Assembly (NCBI RefSeq): GCF_009017415.1
Contig: NC_092404.1
Span: 868,001-932,000, forward strand
Direction: 5' to 3'
DNA length: 64,000 bases
Source: Aspergillus flavus
Taxonomy: Eukaryota > Ascomycota > Eurotiomycetes > Eurotiales > Aspergillaceae
Below the pieces are notes generated by a model. The model ran no database searches. It was given only the letters and a program-made list of their open reading frames with translations, and had not been told where the DNA came from. The position numbers were made by a program, and so were the translations under genes. Positions within the stretch are counted from its first letter, which is position 1. Every line of letters begins with the position of its first letter. Of the stretch, positions 1-11,296 are shown piece by piece.

Positions 1-296
1 AGGGTGGGGGCAACGGAAAGTAGCAAGGAAGATTCCAGCCTCAAAATAGCACACTCCGATTAGTTAACATAAAAGCCGACATATAATAGTACCGATACTC
101 CGATAGACTTTTGAACGACAAGGGGACAAAAAGAGGTACATAGAAGGGACGCCTCCAATGCCCAAGGGGGGTAAAGCAGGAGAACTCTTGCTCCTGGCAA
201 CGTTCACATCTCCGTCAAAACCATCAATTGCACCTGAACAACCATGTCACATCCAGGCGAGTGTGATATACAATATAAAAATGCACAGGACAGACT

Positions 297-1022
297 CTAA
301 TCAAGTGGACACTTGACCCGACGGAACTGGACTGTCACACTCTTACCATTGTATGCGTTGGCAAGATAGTTGTTGGACCTGATTTCTATCCCATTATTAT
401 TAGATGCCTGCCCGACCAGGACTAAGTTAATATAGCAGGTATCCTTGGAGTGCGTAATGTCGTCACAGTCTTCCATGTGAGCCTCAAAATACGCATAGTT
501 TCTGGCTGAAAGGCCCGCCGGGTAGAAGTAGCCGCGATTGTTGTTGGCGACGAATTCTCCGTTTCGTGAATAGTGATTTCCACGGAAGTCCCACAGGTAT
601 AAGTGCCCTCGGTGGCGCACCTCCTGGTCCTGTGTATTCTGGCGCTGACAAGAGCTCATAAGTCGACACACTTGGAACGTTCTGGAGTTCGAATAACCTC
701 CAAAGAGGTAGTAGTTCCAAGGATTGGAGTCAGACCCCAACCAATTCCCATCAGCCTGGACCTTGTAGCATTCACCGTATTGCAGTGTGTGGTTGGAATC
801 AGCACTGGTGTCGAGTGCGAGGTCATCGGACGGGTCATATGGCGAGAGCACCTGCTCTTCTCCCATGTATGGAATGGAGGCTTGGTTTTCCGGTATATCT
901 TCAACTACTGCAACGCCATCTTCGGGCAGTACTCCCGGATAAGGATTGGCGTATCCACATTGGACGACTGTAAGAGTAGCAAGTGACACCTTCAAGATGT
1001 GGCGAGGCGAGAGGAATGGCAT
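297..1022 (-). CDS. Predicted small secreted protein with six cysteines
   Basis: A single exon encodes 241 aa, starting at the ATG at 1022; the frame stays open to 1082 but offers no ATG there. The first ~26 residues (MPFLSPRHILKVSL...GYA) look like a signal peptide: a basic n-region, then a hydrophobic core. The mature part holds six cysteines (GECYK, QVCR, SSCQ, EDCDD, DTCY, VKCP), enough for three disulfides. It is rich in Asn, Tyr and Gly and has no membrane segment. I do not recognise a family, and no catalytic motif is visible. Size, secretion and even Cys count fit a secreted structural or effector-like protein, which is inference only. It lies alone, 2.5 kb from the next gene, on the same strand as the other accessory genes of the left end. 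Confidence 0.62.
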   Translation of the reverse strand: MPFLSPRHILKVSLATLTVVQCGYANPYPGVLPEDGVAVVEDIPENQASIPYMGEEQVLSPYDPSDDLALDTSADSNHTLQYGECYKVQADGNWLGSDSNPWNYYLFGGYSNSRTFQVCRLMSSCQRQNTQDQEVRHRGHLYLWDFRGNHYSRNGEFVANNNRGYFYPAGLSARNYAYFEAHMEDCDDITHSKDTCYINLVLVGQASNNNGIEIRSNNYLANAYNGKSVTVQFRRVKCPLD

Positions 1023-3584
1023 ATTGGCAGAATTAGGTTCTAGGAGTATGTTGATCGAGTAGGTATCTTTGCTTGTTCCCACAAAACTCGGATTTTTTGT
1101 TGCTTTTGAATTGAGCGTAGTACTTTGGTAATTGTATTATATAGCGAAGCGCTTGTAGGCTATGTGCATGACGTAGAATACTCAATGCTGTGCTAAAAGA
1201 ACTGGTGATGCAAAGATAGAACAAATAATGACCTCATAAACTGCATGCGGCGTTCTACCTACGATACATACCTATCCGTGCGGCCTGAGGACTGTCATTT
1301 ATTTTGACATCTATACATCTCTTATATCAATGATCTCATGATATGCACATAGCGAGAGCGCGTCATGAGTTGTTGTGATAGTTAAGCTTCCAATCATCTA
1401 GGAGACTTAACTGGAAACATGGAGCAGGGTGAGCATATCATAGAGTTTGACACTTGAACGAGCTAAAGGTTAATTACCCAGACGTTTCACCTCTTCAGTA
1501 TTCGTCATCAGCTCCAAGACCATGGTTCAACTCCCTGTCAACTCAACTAGGCCTATGCATTGGTTAGTAGGGGCTATTATGTTGCAGCAACAAGAATAAA
1601 GGCCTCGGCGTCATGACCTCGGAGTAACCCACCGATCTTATACCACATCAACCGAGCTCTCAACATGATGTATACCCCCTACTTATCAATTTCATGAAGC
1701 CAAAACCCCTTCCTGACTTTGAACAAGCAATTGATCGTAGCTTATCATGTCAACCTCTCAACTTACAGGTCGAACAACTATTCACATTTTAGTTGCGAGG
1801 GTGAGTTGTCTCCTTTTCCTTTCTCAGTGAGCAGGATGACTTGGCAGAGATCCATAGAAGCGGGCACATCCGGAAACGGAAGAGGCTGGAGGGAGACGCA
1901 TGGCTTAGAGCTGCAACGAATATTTCGAACCACACACGTTAGACTGTTCCAGAGATAGACCTAGATAAACAATATTCATCGGTACTACACTTACTTGAAC
2001 CGTAAAAAGCTACGAGTCGTTGACGTACTGTGTACTCTCGGAGACCTTTAAAGCTACCTGGATTAGGGTGCAGCGGCCCGCGTGCTTAGGGTTACGCCGG
2101 CTTGGAGAACACCAGTTCGTTGAAAGCTAAACGCCGAGGTTGATATGGGTCAGACCCACAACGCAATCGAACCTCATAAAGAAAGACAACAATTTGTTAA
2201 GTGACTACTGTAGTAAGGTTCTTTTAAATACCACATACAACCGTGTCATTTCTGTCGTCATTCAAGAGTTGCTTCTTATTCCCGAGTAACCCAGTCGAAA
2301 TGCTGAATTACATAAACTATCTAGGAGATCACAATTGAGAGTGTCTCTTAGCCTGAGAAACTAGTATTAGTGTCACAGATTCTGTCTACCCGAGGTGTAG
2401 CTGAGGACAAATTGTTTCCCCACTGGTGGTTGACTCGTTGCGGGCATTCGGCCTCCCGGCCCTAACTTGGAAGGAATGAAGCTGTTACCTATTTTCTACA
2501 GCGTCGAAGCCTTGATCCACCTGATACTTAACTCACTTATCCATATCGAGCAGACGCTCCTTTAGCACCATCAATGAATTATTTGATGTTCCTGCCCCTT
2601 TCTTACACTACGGAGTATCACCAAGTGTTAATATGTGCGGTTTTTCTTCCATCTCGACCCGTCTGTTTAGCCAGACTACGAATGTGTCAACACAATAGCC
2701 AGGTTGACTAGTGGGAATGGCTATTTGTCTTTGACGGATATTCTGGGCACCCTTGTCCCCATGTTGATAGTTGGTAAGCTAACTTAGATCAAGCCTCACG
2801 TGTTGGAAGTTTTAGAAGTGCAAATGCTTACACTTCTTTAGGCTCTGAGCAATTTGGGTAGCCAGGGTTTGATATGCGACAGTTGAAAGGGACCGCCATC
2901 AAGTATTATCGAAATAAACCGTATGATGTCGTATCAAGCTAACTCCGAGAATTAATAACCTTTACCATTGCTGACAAAGTCTGTTGAATGGGAAAGGTCC
3001 GCTCAACGACTTATTGAGCCCCACTGTTTACTGGGCTGGGAAAGAAATGATGCTTTGTAAACTCCATGGCCAAGAATTACTATCACTCAATAGATAAGTC
3101 CTATCTAATCCGTCTCCCTCATGAATACTACATTGATCAAATCTAGCCGGCACACTTGTATACACCCCACTCATTGAATCTTCACGTTCCAGCAACACAG
3201 TATCTATGATGCTGTGTTGTACCACTCCCTACTTTCTTTCCTTTGGGGCGTCTACCTTTCGTGCTACAAATTTTGAATGGTACGCAGCGTAGAAAACCTA
3301 TAAGAATAGCTATTATATCATGGTGTTATGCCCCTATGGGTGGCTCAGAACCATTTCTTTGTAAACAAACGTCTGCCAATCTCAACTTAGATGCTAATTA
3401 CTATATGTATCTTGTATGTTTTCATAATACCTGCTCGGGAATAGTGGTATTCTCTGTTTTCTCTGCTATCCAGCCCCTCTGAGTTGTTTTGGTAGCAGGG
3501 CCTCAGGATGTATTCAAAAGAGAAACGTTACACTATATTCCCCATTAATATCATTCAAGAGATTCATAATGACAAGACAAGAAT
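1023..3584. other. Gene-poor stretch, 2.5 kb
   Basis: Only short open frames of up to 79 codons occur here, none with recognisable motifs, and I could not chain any of them by plausible splice sites. The part next to 1022 should hold the promoter of the secreted-protein gene. No tRNA, transposon ORF or inverted terminal repeat was found by eye. Confidence 0.4.
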
Positions 3585-4615
3585 CTATCCAACGAAATGT
3601 TCTTTCAGAAAGTCCACCTGGACCGATACGATACGTTCAAAGCCTTTACCAGCATAGCCATCAAAATGACCACCAGGAAAGATGTGCAATTTCTTCGGCT
3701 CTCGAGCCCGAGAATACGCCTCCAGAGCAATATCAGCTGGAGTGATCACATCATTGTCCGCCACAGTCATCAACAGCGGAGTTGGTGAGATATGGGCGAT
3801 ATGTGTTGAAGGAACATACCCGCGAAGAGCCTCGAGACTAGTAATCAGAGAGATCAGCGTTAGAGTCAGTTTAGCGGAAGAGTGAGGAAGTACCTTTTCA
3901 GCGTGACCTCATTTTTCCAGTTCGACTTCACCTCCCACCCATGAAAGAACTGATAGCTATCTGGAGTAGGGAGTGCAGATGGTTTCAGGGGGTCTTCGTC
4001 TACCACTTTCATCGTCGCAGGGGGTTTCCCTGCGGCCCGGGCCAATCTGTCTAATATAAAGATCAGAGAAATGATGAGCATTGGCGCCCCCTAAGTGACT
4101 CTCATACCTTCCTGATAGGATTTGTTAAGGGCCTCCATAATATCAGGCCGTATGAGTCGGCCCATATTTTGCCACCCATCTACAAACGGAACTTGAGAGA
4201 GCACCACCTTCACTCGTCGGTCAACTGCTCCAACCCACAGCACATGCCCCCCGCTGTACGAACTTCCCCAGATGCCAATGCGGTCGGGATCCACGTCGGC
4301 TCGCGATTGCGCGTAGGTGATGGCGTCGGATATATCGCTTGTCTGTTGACTGGGAAGAATCTCATGGCGAGGCTGGCCTTCCTTGGTGTCACTGTCACCG
4401 AATCCTCGGTTATCGTATACTAGACAACTGATGGGTAGGTTTTGAGTGAAATATTCCGCGAATGTGTCCAGTTCCATTTCTTTCAGGGCGGAGAATCCAT
4501 GGGACATGACAAGGCAGGGCAGTCTTGTTTCCGGTGCCTTTGTTGGAGGACGGAAGAACCAGCCTCGCAAGGTGACGTGATCGGCTGTTTGAAATTCGAT
4601 ATTATCACGAGGCAT
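3585..4615 (-). CDS. Alpha/beta hydrolase (Xaa-Pro dipeptidyl-peptidase / polyketide-transferase-like fold)
   Basis: Three exons on the minus strand: 4615-4108, 4050-3894 and 3837-3585. Introns of 57 nt (GTATGA...TTAG) and 56 nt (GTACTT...CTAG) give a continuous 305-aa frame. The start at 4615 (MPRDNIEF) opens the beta-strand at which relatives usually begin. An in-frame ATG at 4738 would add 41 residues but lies inside a 20-bp tandem repeat, so it is less likely. The fold shows the HGF oxyanion loop (MSHGFSALKE), a nucleophile elbow in WGSSYSGG, a probable acid Asp in TVADNDVITPAD and a catalytic His in FPGGHFDGY. Fungal members act as esterases, thioesterases or hydrolases with varied substrates, so the substrate is unknown. 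Its neighbour, 560 bp upstream, is a secreted glycosidase on the same strand; a functional link is not shown. Confidence 0.8.
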
Positions 4616-5175
4616 ATTGTGGAGTGGTTCCGCGTGTTTAGGATTTGAGTATATCTTGCAAAAGGGAGGACTGAGACGAAGGAGGGAATTTACAAAGTGT
4701 TTGAACTCCAGGCGTCCCCATAGGTCATTTAAAGGCATCCATGATCATTTAAGGCCTCCCTTGGTCGTTTAAGGAGTCCTAGGGAGGGGAATAGACCCTC
4801 ACGTCATTTTATGTCAGATCTCAGCTACACTTGACGTTAGAGGTCGAGGTCTCTTCGCGCCAAGAATCAGGCGAGCGAGATTGAAAGTCTAATTTATCCT
4901 ACGACTAGCGTGGTGAATTGCGACGCATGTGTTGGGTACGAAACTGTCGGTCAAGAACTGCTCGACCGGTTTCCAGGTTTTATTGGTGCTTGTTATAGTG
5001 CAGTGGGTGGTGCGGGAATAGTGATGGTCTATCGAAGGTGCTTGATGTCAAAGTGGTTAGGGACTCGTGACGTTGATAACCCTATGTAAAGGCTACCTAC
5101 ACCAAGAACATCATGTTGTATGTATTTTTAATTGTCCATTTTGTTTTGGTTCTTGTTATATTGTAGGTACCAGGA
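4616..5175. other. Intergenic, alpha/beta hydrolase promoter and GH79 3' side
   Basis: 560 bp separate the hydrolase start from the stop of the GH79 gene. Apart from the 20-bp tandem repeat next to the hydrolase, I see no coding sequence or recognised element. Confidence 0.4.
4725..4784. repeat. Three imperfect 20-bp tandem repeats
   Basis: Three units start at 4725, 4745 and 4765, each opening with TCRTTTAA followed by a purine/CC-rich half. They lie 110-170 bp upstream of the preferred hydrolase start at 4615. The exact 20-bp period (about two helical turns) would place the TTTAA boxes on one DNA face, which suits a regulator-binding array. That role is inferred. Confidence 0.6.
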
Positions 5176-7000
5176 TCACGCTCGCTCTACTATGACAGCC
5201 TCTGAAGCGAGCAGGGTTACGATGCCAGTCGAGACACTCTCAATGTTCAAGTCGCCTGTGATCCCACCACTCGCATCGACACTCTGACCAGCCCAAGTCA
5301 CGCCAGTTCTTGCATCAGAACTTTGGCCCGTTAAGCGTCTGACCTTTAAATTTAGCCCAAGACTAGAGGCAATGTTGAACTCCCTACTCGATCGGGTGGT
5401 TGTCTCGTTAAAATACTCGGTATTCAGGAGAACGAGCTTCTGGATCTGATCATTGTCGTAAATAGCAAAATGCACGGCGGAGCTAGAATCAAGCGACGTG
5501 ATCGGTGTAATCCTGGGACCATTAAGATCTGCTACGAGATCCGCAATGAAGAGCATGCTATAGTATCTATTTTACCTCTGTGTGTCAGTCATGGGTAAAC
5601 GACAACCTCTTCGAAGTGAACAGGCCAGAAAACTCACGTAGGGTTAATATGCGGAACAGGCGATGTCTCCGTCGGCAATGGCTCCCACGTAGAATAGTAA
5701 AAGTCGCCTTTACCGTTATGGAAGAAGAATCGGTCAATCCCAGCTGTGGCCCCGGAAAGGGCGTAGTCCAGTTGCCAGAGTGCTGCTCCAAGCGTATTCG
5801 ATACCCCGTCCTTTCCATGGCATGCAACGGAGCCTGTTTCGCCCATGTGCATCATTTTTCCGAGTGGTTTTGCGGCGGATATTTGACTGCTGTATTGGTC
5901 AAGGAGGTCTAGGGTCTGTTGGTGGTCGAGGAGGTTTCTCAGGTCGACTTTGGCTGCATCTTCGTCTGTTTATATTCGGTAAAAAGTGAGAATCGGAATA
6001 ATAAAGCAAAGGGAAAGCAATGACAGAACATGAGCATGGGGAAACACACCCGTGCATATATTCCAGGGGTAGCCATGGACAGAGAAGTATTCAATTCCTG
6101 GAATGGACTGCGGTACGCCCAACCTCACTAGTTCCGAGATACTCATATCCGGCTTGAATAACTCCGGGCCTGCAAACGATGGAAACTGGAAGCTCGAAGC
6201 GGCGGACGAGCGAGCTCGGAGACGTGGTATCCATTCACGCATTTGACGGGCATAATCATTCACGTCGTAGTCTGGTGGTCGAAAGTCTCCATAAAGGTTC
6301 ACTTCATTGCCTAGTTCGTATGCCATGACCAGAGATTGATCGATGTATTTGAAGGCACCATCGATCTCGGCTTGAGCTAGGCTGTAGCTGTCTGTAGGGT
6401 AATGAGAATTGTTAGCAAATCACAGGAGCAGGGAGAGCAGATACATACTGTTACGGAAATTGAGCCCAAAAATAATCGGAGTTCCAGCTGGCACATTGTT
6501 TGCCAGGACATTGAATAGGTTCTTGTTGAACGTGACATTGACTGCTTCGGTGCCCTTTGGGTCGTTTGGGTCGTTCAGCACGATGCTACTCATTGTCTGG
6601 TTACAGTTCTCGCAAAAGTTAGCTCGATCTTGAGTATTGCCACCTATACGTAGGATAGCTGGACTTTGGGACCGATCCACGATGTTCTGCAGAAGTTGTT
6701 TCGAAAAGGCATTGGGATTGTTCACGTCGCCGAAATAGTCGACTGCGTTACCAAACCTGAAGCGATTGTTTGTTAGCACCATATTTAATGGAAGAGGGAA
6801 ATAGAAGCCTACTCAATGGACAGACCCATCAGCTGTTTATCCAGAGGCACTGCGTCTGCAGCCGCTTGCTGGACGTTAAAATGCACATCTGAGCGAGAGG
6901 AAGGCGGCTTGATACTGTCCAGCGGTAGTGTAGCTACGAGCTTCACCGTAGTAGCAGCTAGAAAAATGAAGTGAGTAAGCACCATGGTGACAGTTAGCAT
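5176..7000 (-). CDS. Secreted GH79 family beta-glucuronidase-like glycoside hydrolase
   Basis: Five exons: 7000-6813, 6756-6449, 6391-6050, 5965-5638 and 5566-5176. Introns of 56, 57, 84 and 71 nt all have GT...AG ends, and intron 1 carries a clear GCTAAC branch. They join into 518 aa. A signal peptide follows MVLTHFIFLAATT; a second ATG at 6985 would trim five residues. The catalytic (beta/alpha)8 domain contains ELGNEVNLYGD, whose Glu is the expected acid/base, and MGETGS, whose Glu is the expected nucleophile. A C-terminal beta-domain begins around YYSMLFIADLV. GH79 enzymes of fungi release glucuronic acid or its 4-O-methyl form from arabinogalactan-type glycans outside the cell. Length and both Glu residues are as expected, so the gene looks intact. 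Exact substrate is unknown. Confidence 0.85.
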
Positions 7001-8835
7001 GAGTTACAACCTTACTTCCATACTTACATCTTCAACATACATGTTTTATACATCGACATGCTTGCGCTGTGCTACATGGAACCGGGGACATGATTGACGG
7101 GGAAATCTATGGTTAATACGGGAAATTGTCCGGCCAAGAGTGTGGGGTAGTGCCCCCCGCCGGGCTTATAGCAATCTAGGCACATCGTTAAGACTAGTGG
7201 ATCTGACTACTAGCTGGCATCGTCTATGTGACAGGAGACTCAAGAAACCCACAGGGTAGGAGAACCGTTAATGGAACCCCAGTTGAGGGAGCCTGGATTA
7301 GGTGCCAGGCAGATATTGCCAGTATATTACTATGATAATCATGCTGGAAATGATCCACGGATCTATCGATCCCACAGGATAACTGACCAGCACTCTTATG
7401 GTGCCGATCTATATGTACGTGGCCCTGCTGGATATCTACAAGGCACTAAACCTGGCTATATTGAGCGAACCCATTAACTAGGGTCGTCTATCTCTGCCCA
7501 CCAGTTGTGACTTGGTCAGGGGTAGTTCTGAGACAGTCCCGTAAAGTGACCATGGTCATAACTATCAGTATTCATGAGTTCTGTTTCTCCGTCCACCATC
7601 TGCCGGTTTGCTAGTGAGTCGGAGCTGGTGAGTATCTCCGTGGCCGTATCCAGCGGGTCATTCCGTTGCCCTAGTGGGTCAATCATTCAGCCCTGACCTA
7701 CTTAGACATGCTATCTCGTTAGTAGTATACTTAAGACCTCACAAACATTACAGGTCGTCAGAGATCTGGCATGGCTTCTTGCAGGAATGGCGCGAGAATG
7801 ACTTCCTTGTTTGTGAGCACAAATCCAGCACGGGCATGGAGTTTGTGGGTATGATGCTGCGAGTGATTGACAGCGATTGAAAATACTTTCTATCCACAGT
7901 TTTAGTCTTCTGGGCTCTTCGCGGTAGAGAGTTGGCGAACCAGTCTAGTTTTCTAGATGGCTGCCTTCTACTGAGATAGGTTATGTATATCGTTTCCTTG
8001 TACGAATTTTGCCAGCTGTATCTAAGATTATAACAGGAGCCACCCTTGCCAATTTAGTTTCAATAGTTGATCTGGAAGCTAACCACTCTAGGGGGATCAA
8101 CACGATTTCGCACTGGATTTACATGACTATTGAAATCCAAGACCTTTGCAGCGGTGGCTAGTTGGACATCTTTACTACCGCAGCAATAGGCAGACGGCTC
8201 CATCAAAATACTAATAAACGCAACACCAGTACTCAATATAAGACTACAGCAGTTTCTCTCATAACACTTGATATATCTACTCGAAAATTGTTTATATAGA
8301 TTACTTGGTCCTCTAAAAAAGATAGTCTATATAGCCCTCACTGCCTCTCTACCTTGCCTTTCGAAGCTGGATGGAAGATTGGTACTTGGACGTGCATGGC
8401 GCCTCCATGGATTCATGTTCGCCAAATGCCTGGACAGTCTCCCTTTCCTGTTGCGACTTCCCATTCTCTCACGCTGTATCTAGTCCGCCAGGGCTTTCGC
8501 CTTGCATGGTTGGTAGCGTGTCTCTATCTGCGCTGCGTTCTCGACCGTATCCCGGATTGAGCTATAGTTGCGTTTGCCTGTCCAGCTCTTTGTTTTGGTG
8601 GTTAACCCATGAAGACAGACACATTGAACTAGATGAGCCGATAACTTCGTTGCGTGCCTTGCCCACTAACCTTGCTCCTCCTATAATACCCATCACTTTT
8701 CCATATCTGTCGTGGTGCAGTGTTGGCAGTCGCCTTTCTCGCAGCTTTCTTACGTAATATGAGGTGGGTTGTGTTCCAGGATACTGCTAAGTACATACCA
8801 CGAAGTTTGTGTCTAGGTACCGTGTCGAAATCAAA
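7001..8835. other. Intergenic between GH79 gene and APH-fold pseudogene
   Basis: 1.8 kb with several short open frames (for example 7271-7477 and 8371-8757, plus strand). I recognise none of them and cannot join them into a gene. The first few hundred bases should contain the GH79 promoter. Confidence 0.35.
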
Positions 8836-10494
8836 CTATTCAAAGCTTTTAGTCAATGTGTGTAGTCTCTTCTTCAAGGTGCGGTCTACGGCATCCTCAA
8901 ACCGCTGACGCAGCACCTTCTCATACTCCTCTTTATCCTGAAGCTTAGTAGATATTATAGTCTCTGTGTCGACAGCCCAGTAGTCCGATACAATGCGCGA
9001 AAATTCAGAGCTGACGCGATGGGCTGACACAAAGATTGGATGAATATGTTGGTGGAAAAGATTAAACAGACCTCTGGGGCTGTCCAAGGAATGGAAGTAC
9101 CAAAAGCCCCCAGTCTGCCAAGCCCTTCTCATAAGGTCTGTCCGGTATGAATGTGTATTGTCTATGGAGGGCAATAACCTCTCCTCCTCTTCGAAAACAT
9201 CCAGAAACTCTTCATATACTTGCTTAAAGGCCTCGAGGTTCTCCCCGGTCAGATCATTCATAGAGCGACCAGTCAACCACAATGGGGGACGGAGGGTTTC
9301 CGCGGGTAGAGAACATGCCCATTCGAGCTCAACCAAACATTTTACATGCCAAAGCCTGTCAACAAAAATGCTGCTTGGGTGTAGATCTGTTAGTCTGTAT
9401 AAGAAAGGTCCTTGGCGAAGTTCCCGATTAGTAAAATGTGGTAGAAGTGCCCGCATGATAGTTAATCTTGCCATCTGTGCTCGTCCGTCATCCTCATCAC
9501 TGAGGGAGTTTGGCTGATGTCGGATTCGGCTATCGTGGCAAGCCAGAAGATCATGGTAGTATGCGTCCTTTGCTGGATATGTCAGTGTTCGGCCGATGTT
9601 GGTGGGAATGCCCCCGTTCTCTAATTGATGAAGTCAAAGAGTAAGAGGGCGGTTCGAGAGTCGCAAGGCGCCATTCTGGTCTAGTGTCCAAGATCCTATA
9701 CGGGGCAGTGGTTTCTGGCTCAAGGAAAGCATAATGCGGGATAGACCCCTGAAGAGGTTGATCCTCTTGTCTCGGTGATGATGGTCCTCCTCCCAGGTCT
9801 CTGATAGCATTTGCACTTCCGAGTTACCAACGTAATCCATGAGCAGGTAGCCGCTTTCCAGCATAGTTAGATGACGATGGCAAACATAGTTACACGACGG
9901 AGTAGACTCCAAGAGCCACGATATGTATCGTTTGAAATACCAGGGGATCCTAGTTGTCAAAGGAGTATTCTCAGGTTTCGTAAACTGCATAGTGTTAGAA
10001 ATAGTCTTAGAAAAGATAATGGTTGAGATCAGTTGAAATCTCATACACTTTGGCCACCAACAAGCCCCAAAGCCCCATATCTGAGGGGTCGGAGTCTCTG
10101 GGCAATGCTCTTTTATCCAAATCTAAGTTGCAGCTTCGCAACGGAGTTTTTCATCCACATTGCCGGGGTATTTGGATTCCCCTAGCTTGTACGGTAAGGG
10201 GAACCTAATGAGAGCTCGCTTCTCTGGTTGCTGGCTCTGTCTATGGATATAAATCGGAATGCAAACCTTGAAGCTGCCGTGTAGCCATTCGTTTATGTCT
10301 CCGAGCCGACAGGTCTCTGACCGACCTAGGCCAAGGTGATATGACACAATATCCTCGATATCTCCACGATTGCTGTACAATGACACAAAAAACTCTATTC
10401 GCCGCTCAAGGAGCATGTCCTCTTCTTGCTCGATAGCTGACTCCAATGTGGGGGTACCCCGAAGGAGTGGAAGCGTAGCCTGTTGATGAGGCAT
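8836..10494 (-). pseudogene. Decayed fungal aminoglycoside-phosphotransferase (APH)-fold protein
   Basis: From ATG 10494 (MPHQQATLPLLRGTPT) to the stop at 8836 the sequence reads as a near full-length member of the large fungal APH/protein-kinase-like family. There are at least three disabling lesions. (1) An in-frame TAG lies at 10125-10123, after RCEAAT. (2) A probable +1 frameshift sits in a GGGG run at 10065-10068: removing one G restores the frame WGFGLVGGQS, which then meets a canonical 62-nt intron (10046-9985, GTATGA...ATGCAG) leading into FTKPENTPL. (3) An in-frame TGA lies at 9636-9634, after RPLTL. Intron plus extra base total 63 nt, so the unspliced frame looks deceptively continuous. 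Expected catalytic-loop and metal residues are also altered (DLHPSS where relatives have N; LVELEWA where D is usual). The family comparison is from memory. Confidence 0.8.
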
Positions 10495-11296
10495 GGTAGT
10501 GCTTCTATATATGTTGGTGCGTTGAGACAACACAGCAAACACGGTTACTCGAGCATCCAAGATATTAAATCAGCACGACCAGATATCTATCAGACATCAG
10601 CGGCGATAGAGCTAGAGGTCTCAGATTTCACTAGGCTTGTTTCCCTCAAAGACCGATCAAGCCCAACCAGGACAGGGCTATCCTTAAGTAGAGATGCATA
10701 AAGGAGCACAGATATGAGATGGCAACCTACGACAAGCGGTCAAATGCGGCAGAATAGCGACTCTGTGAGATTATAGCGAAGGTCATAGAGGTACTATTCT
10801 AGACCAAGAGCCCACATAAGAGTGTCTTAGCACCATGGGAGGCATATGGTCGAACCCCATTGTATAGATAGTTATATTGATTTATCCCTAATACCTTGAA
10901 TGGGCTCCCCAAAAGTACACCAGTACTCGGCATCTGTAGTCCATACATTGACACAAAGGGAATCTAAGTTGCTAAACACAAAAATGAGTGGCCACAGCAA
11001 AATCACCGATCCTCATAGCCAATTGTATAATCCAAGGAGCAATTACAACGTATCATCAACTAGCCAACAGTATGAGCCTGTTGCGCCGCGCTATGCTATA
11101 AGATAAGCGTACATCGAAGGTAAGGTATCTTATGTCACAAAAGACCCACAAAACTTTATCTGGTCCGTATCGTTGCCCGCTGCCCGAACGGATGGTCAAA
11201 TGAGATAAAAAGAAAAGTCGGAAAAGAGAAGAAAGACGAAAAAAATTAGGCTATTTGGCCTTCAGAGTAACGCCCGTAGCAATATTATACTCGACA
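10495..11296. other. Intergenic between APH pseudogene and LysM gene
   Basis: 800 bp. It holds the former promoter of the APH-fold gene and the 3' side of the LysM gene. One short Asn/Ser/Gln-rich open frame is listed separately. Confidence 0.4.
10984..11106 (+). other. Possible small protein or fragment, Ser/Asn/Gln-rich
   Basis: ATG at 10984 opens a 40-codon frame beginning MSGHSKITDPHS and continuing NPRSNYNVSSTSQQY. The composition and the DPxS...NYN...SQQY pattern recall a family of small hydrophilic fungal proteins of about 80-100 aa. Here the frame stops after roughly half that length, so it may be a truncated copy. The resemblance is from memory and weak. Confidence 0.25.

Noticed and set aside
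2063..2091. Two TTAGGG hexamers
   Set aside because: Only two separated copies; not an interstitial telomere array.
3866..4081. Separate small membrane protein on the minus strand
   Set aside because: Its hydrophobic start is intron 1 of the alpha/beta hydrolase; the remainder is hydrolase exon 2.
4616..4738. 41-residue N-terminal extension of the alpha/beta hydrolase
   Set aside because: The upstream ATG falls in the 20-bp tandem repeat and the extension shows no family resemblance; ATG 4615 preferred.
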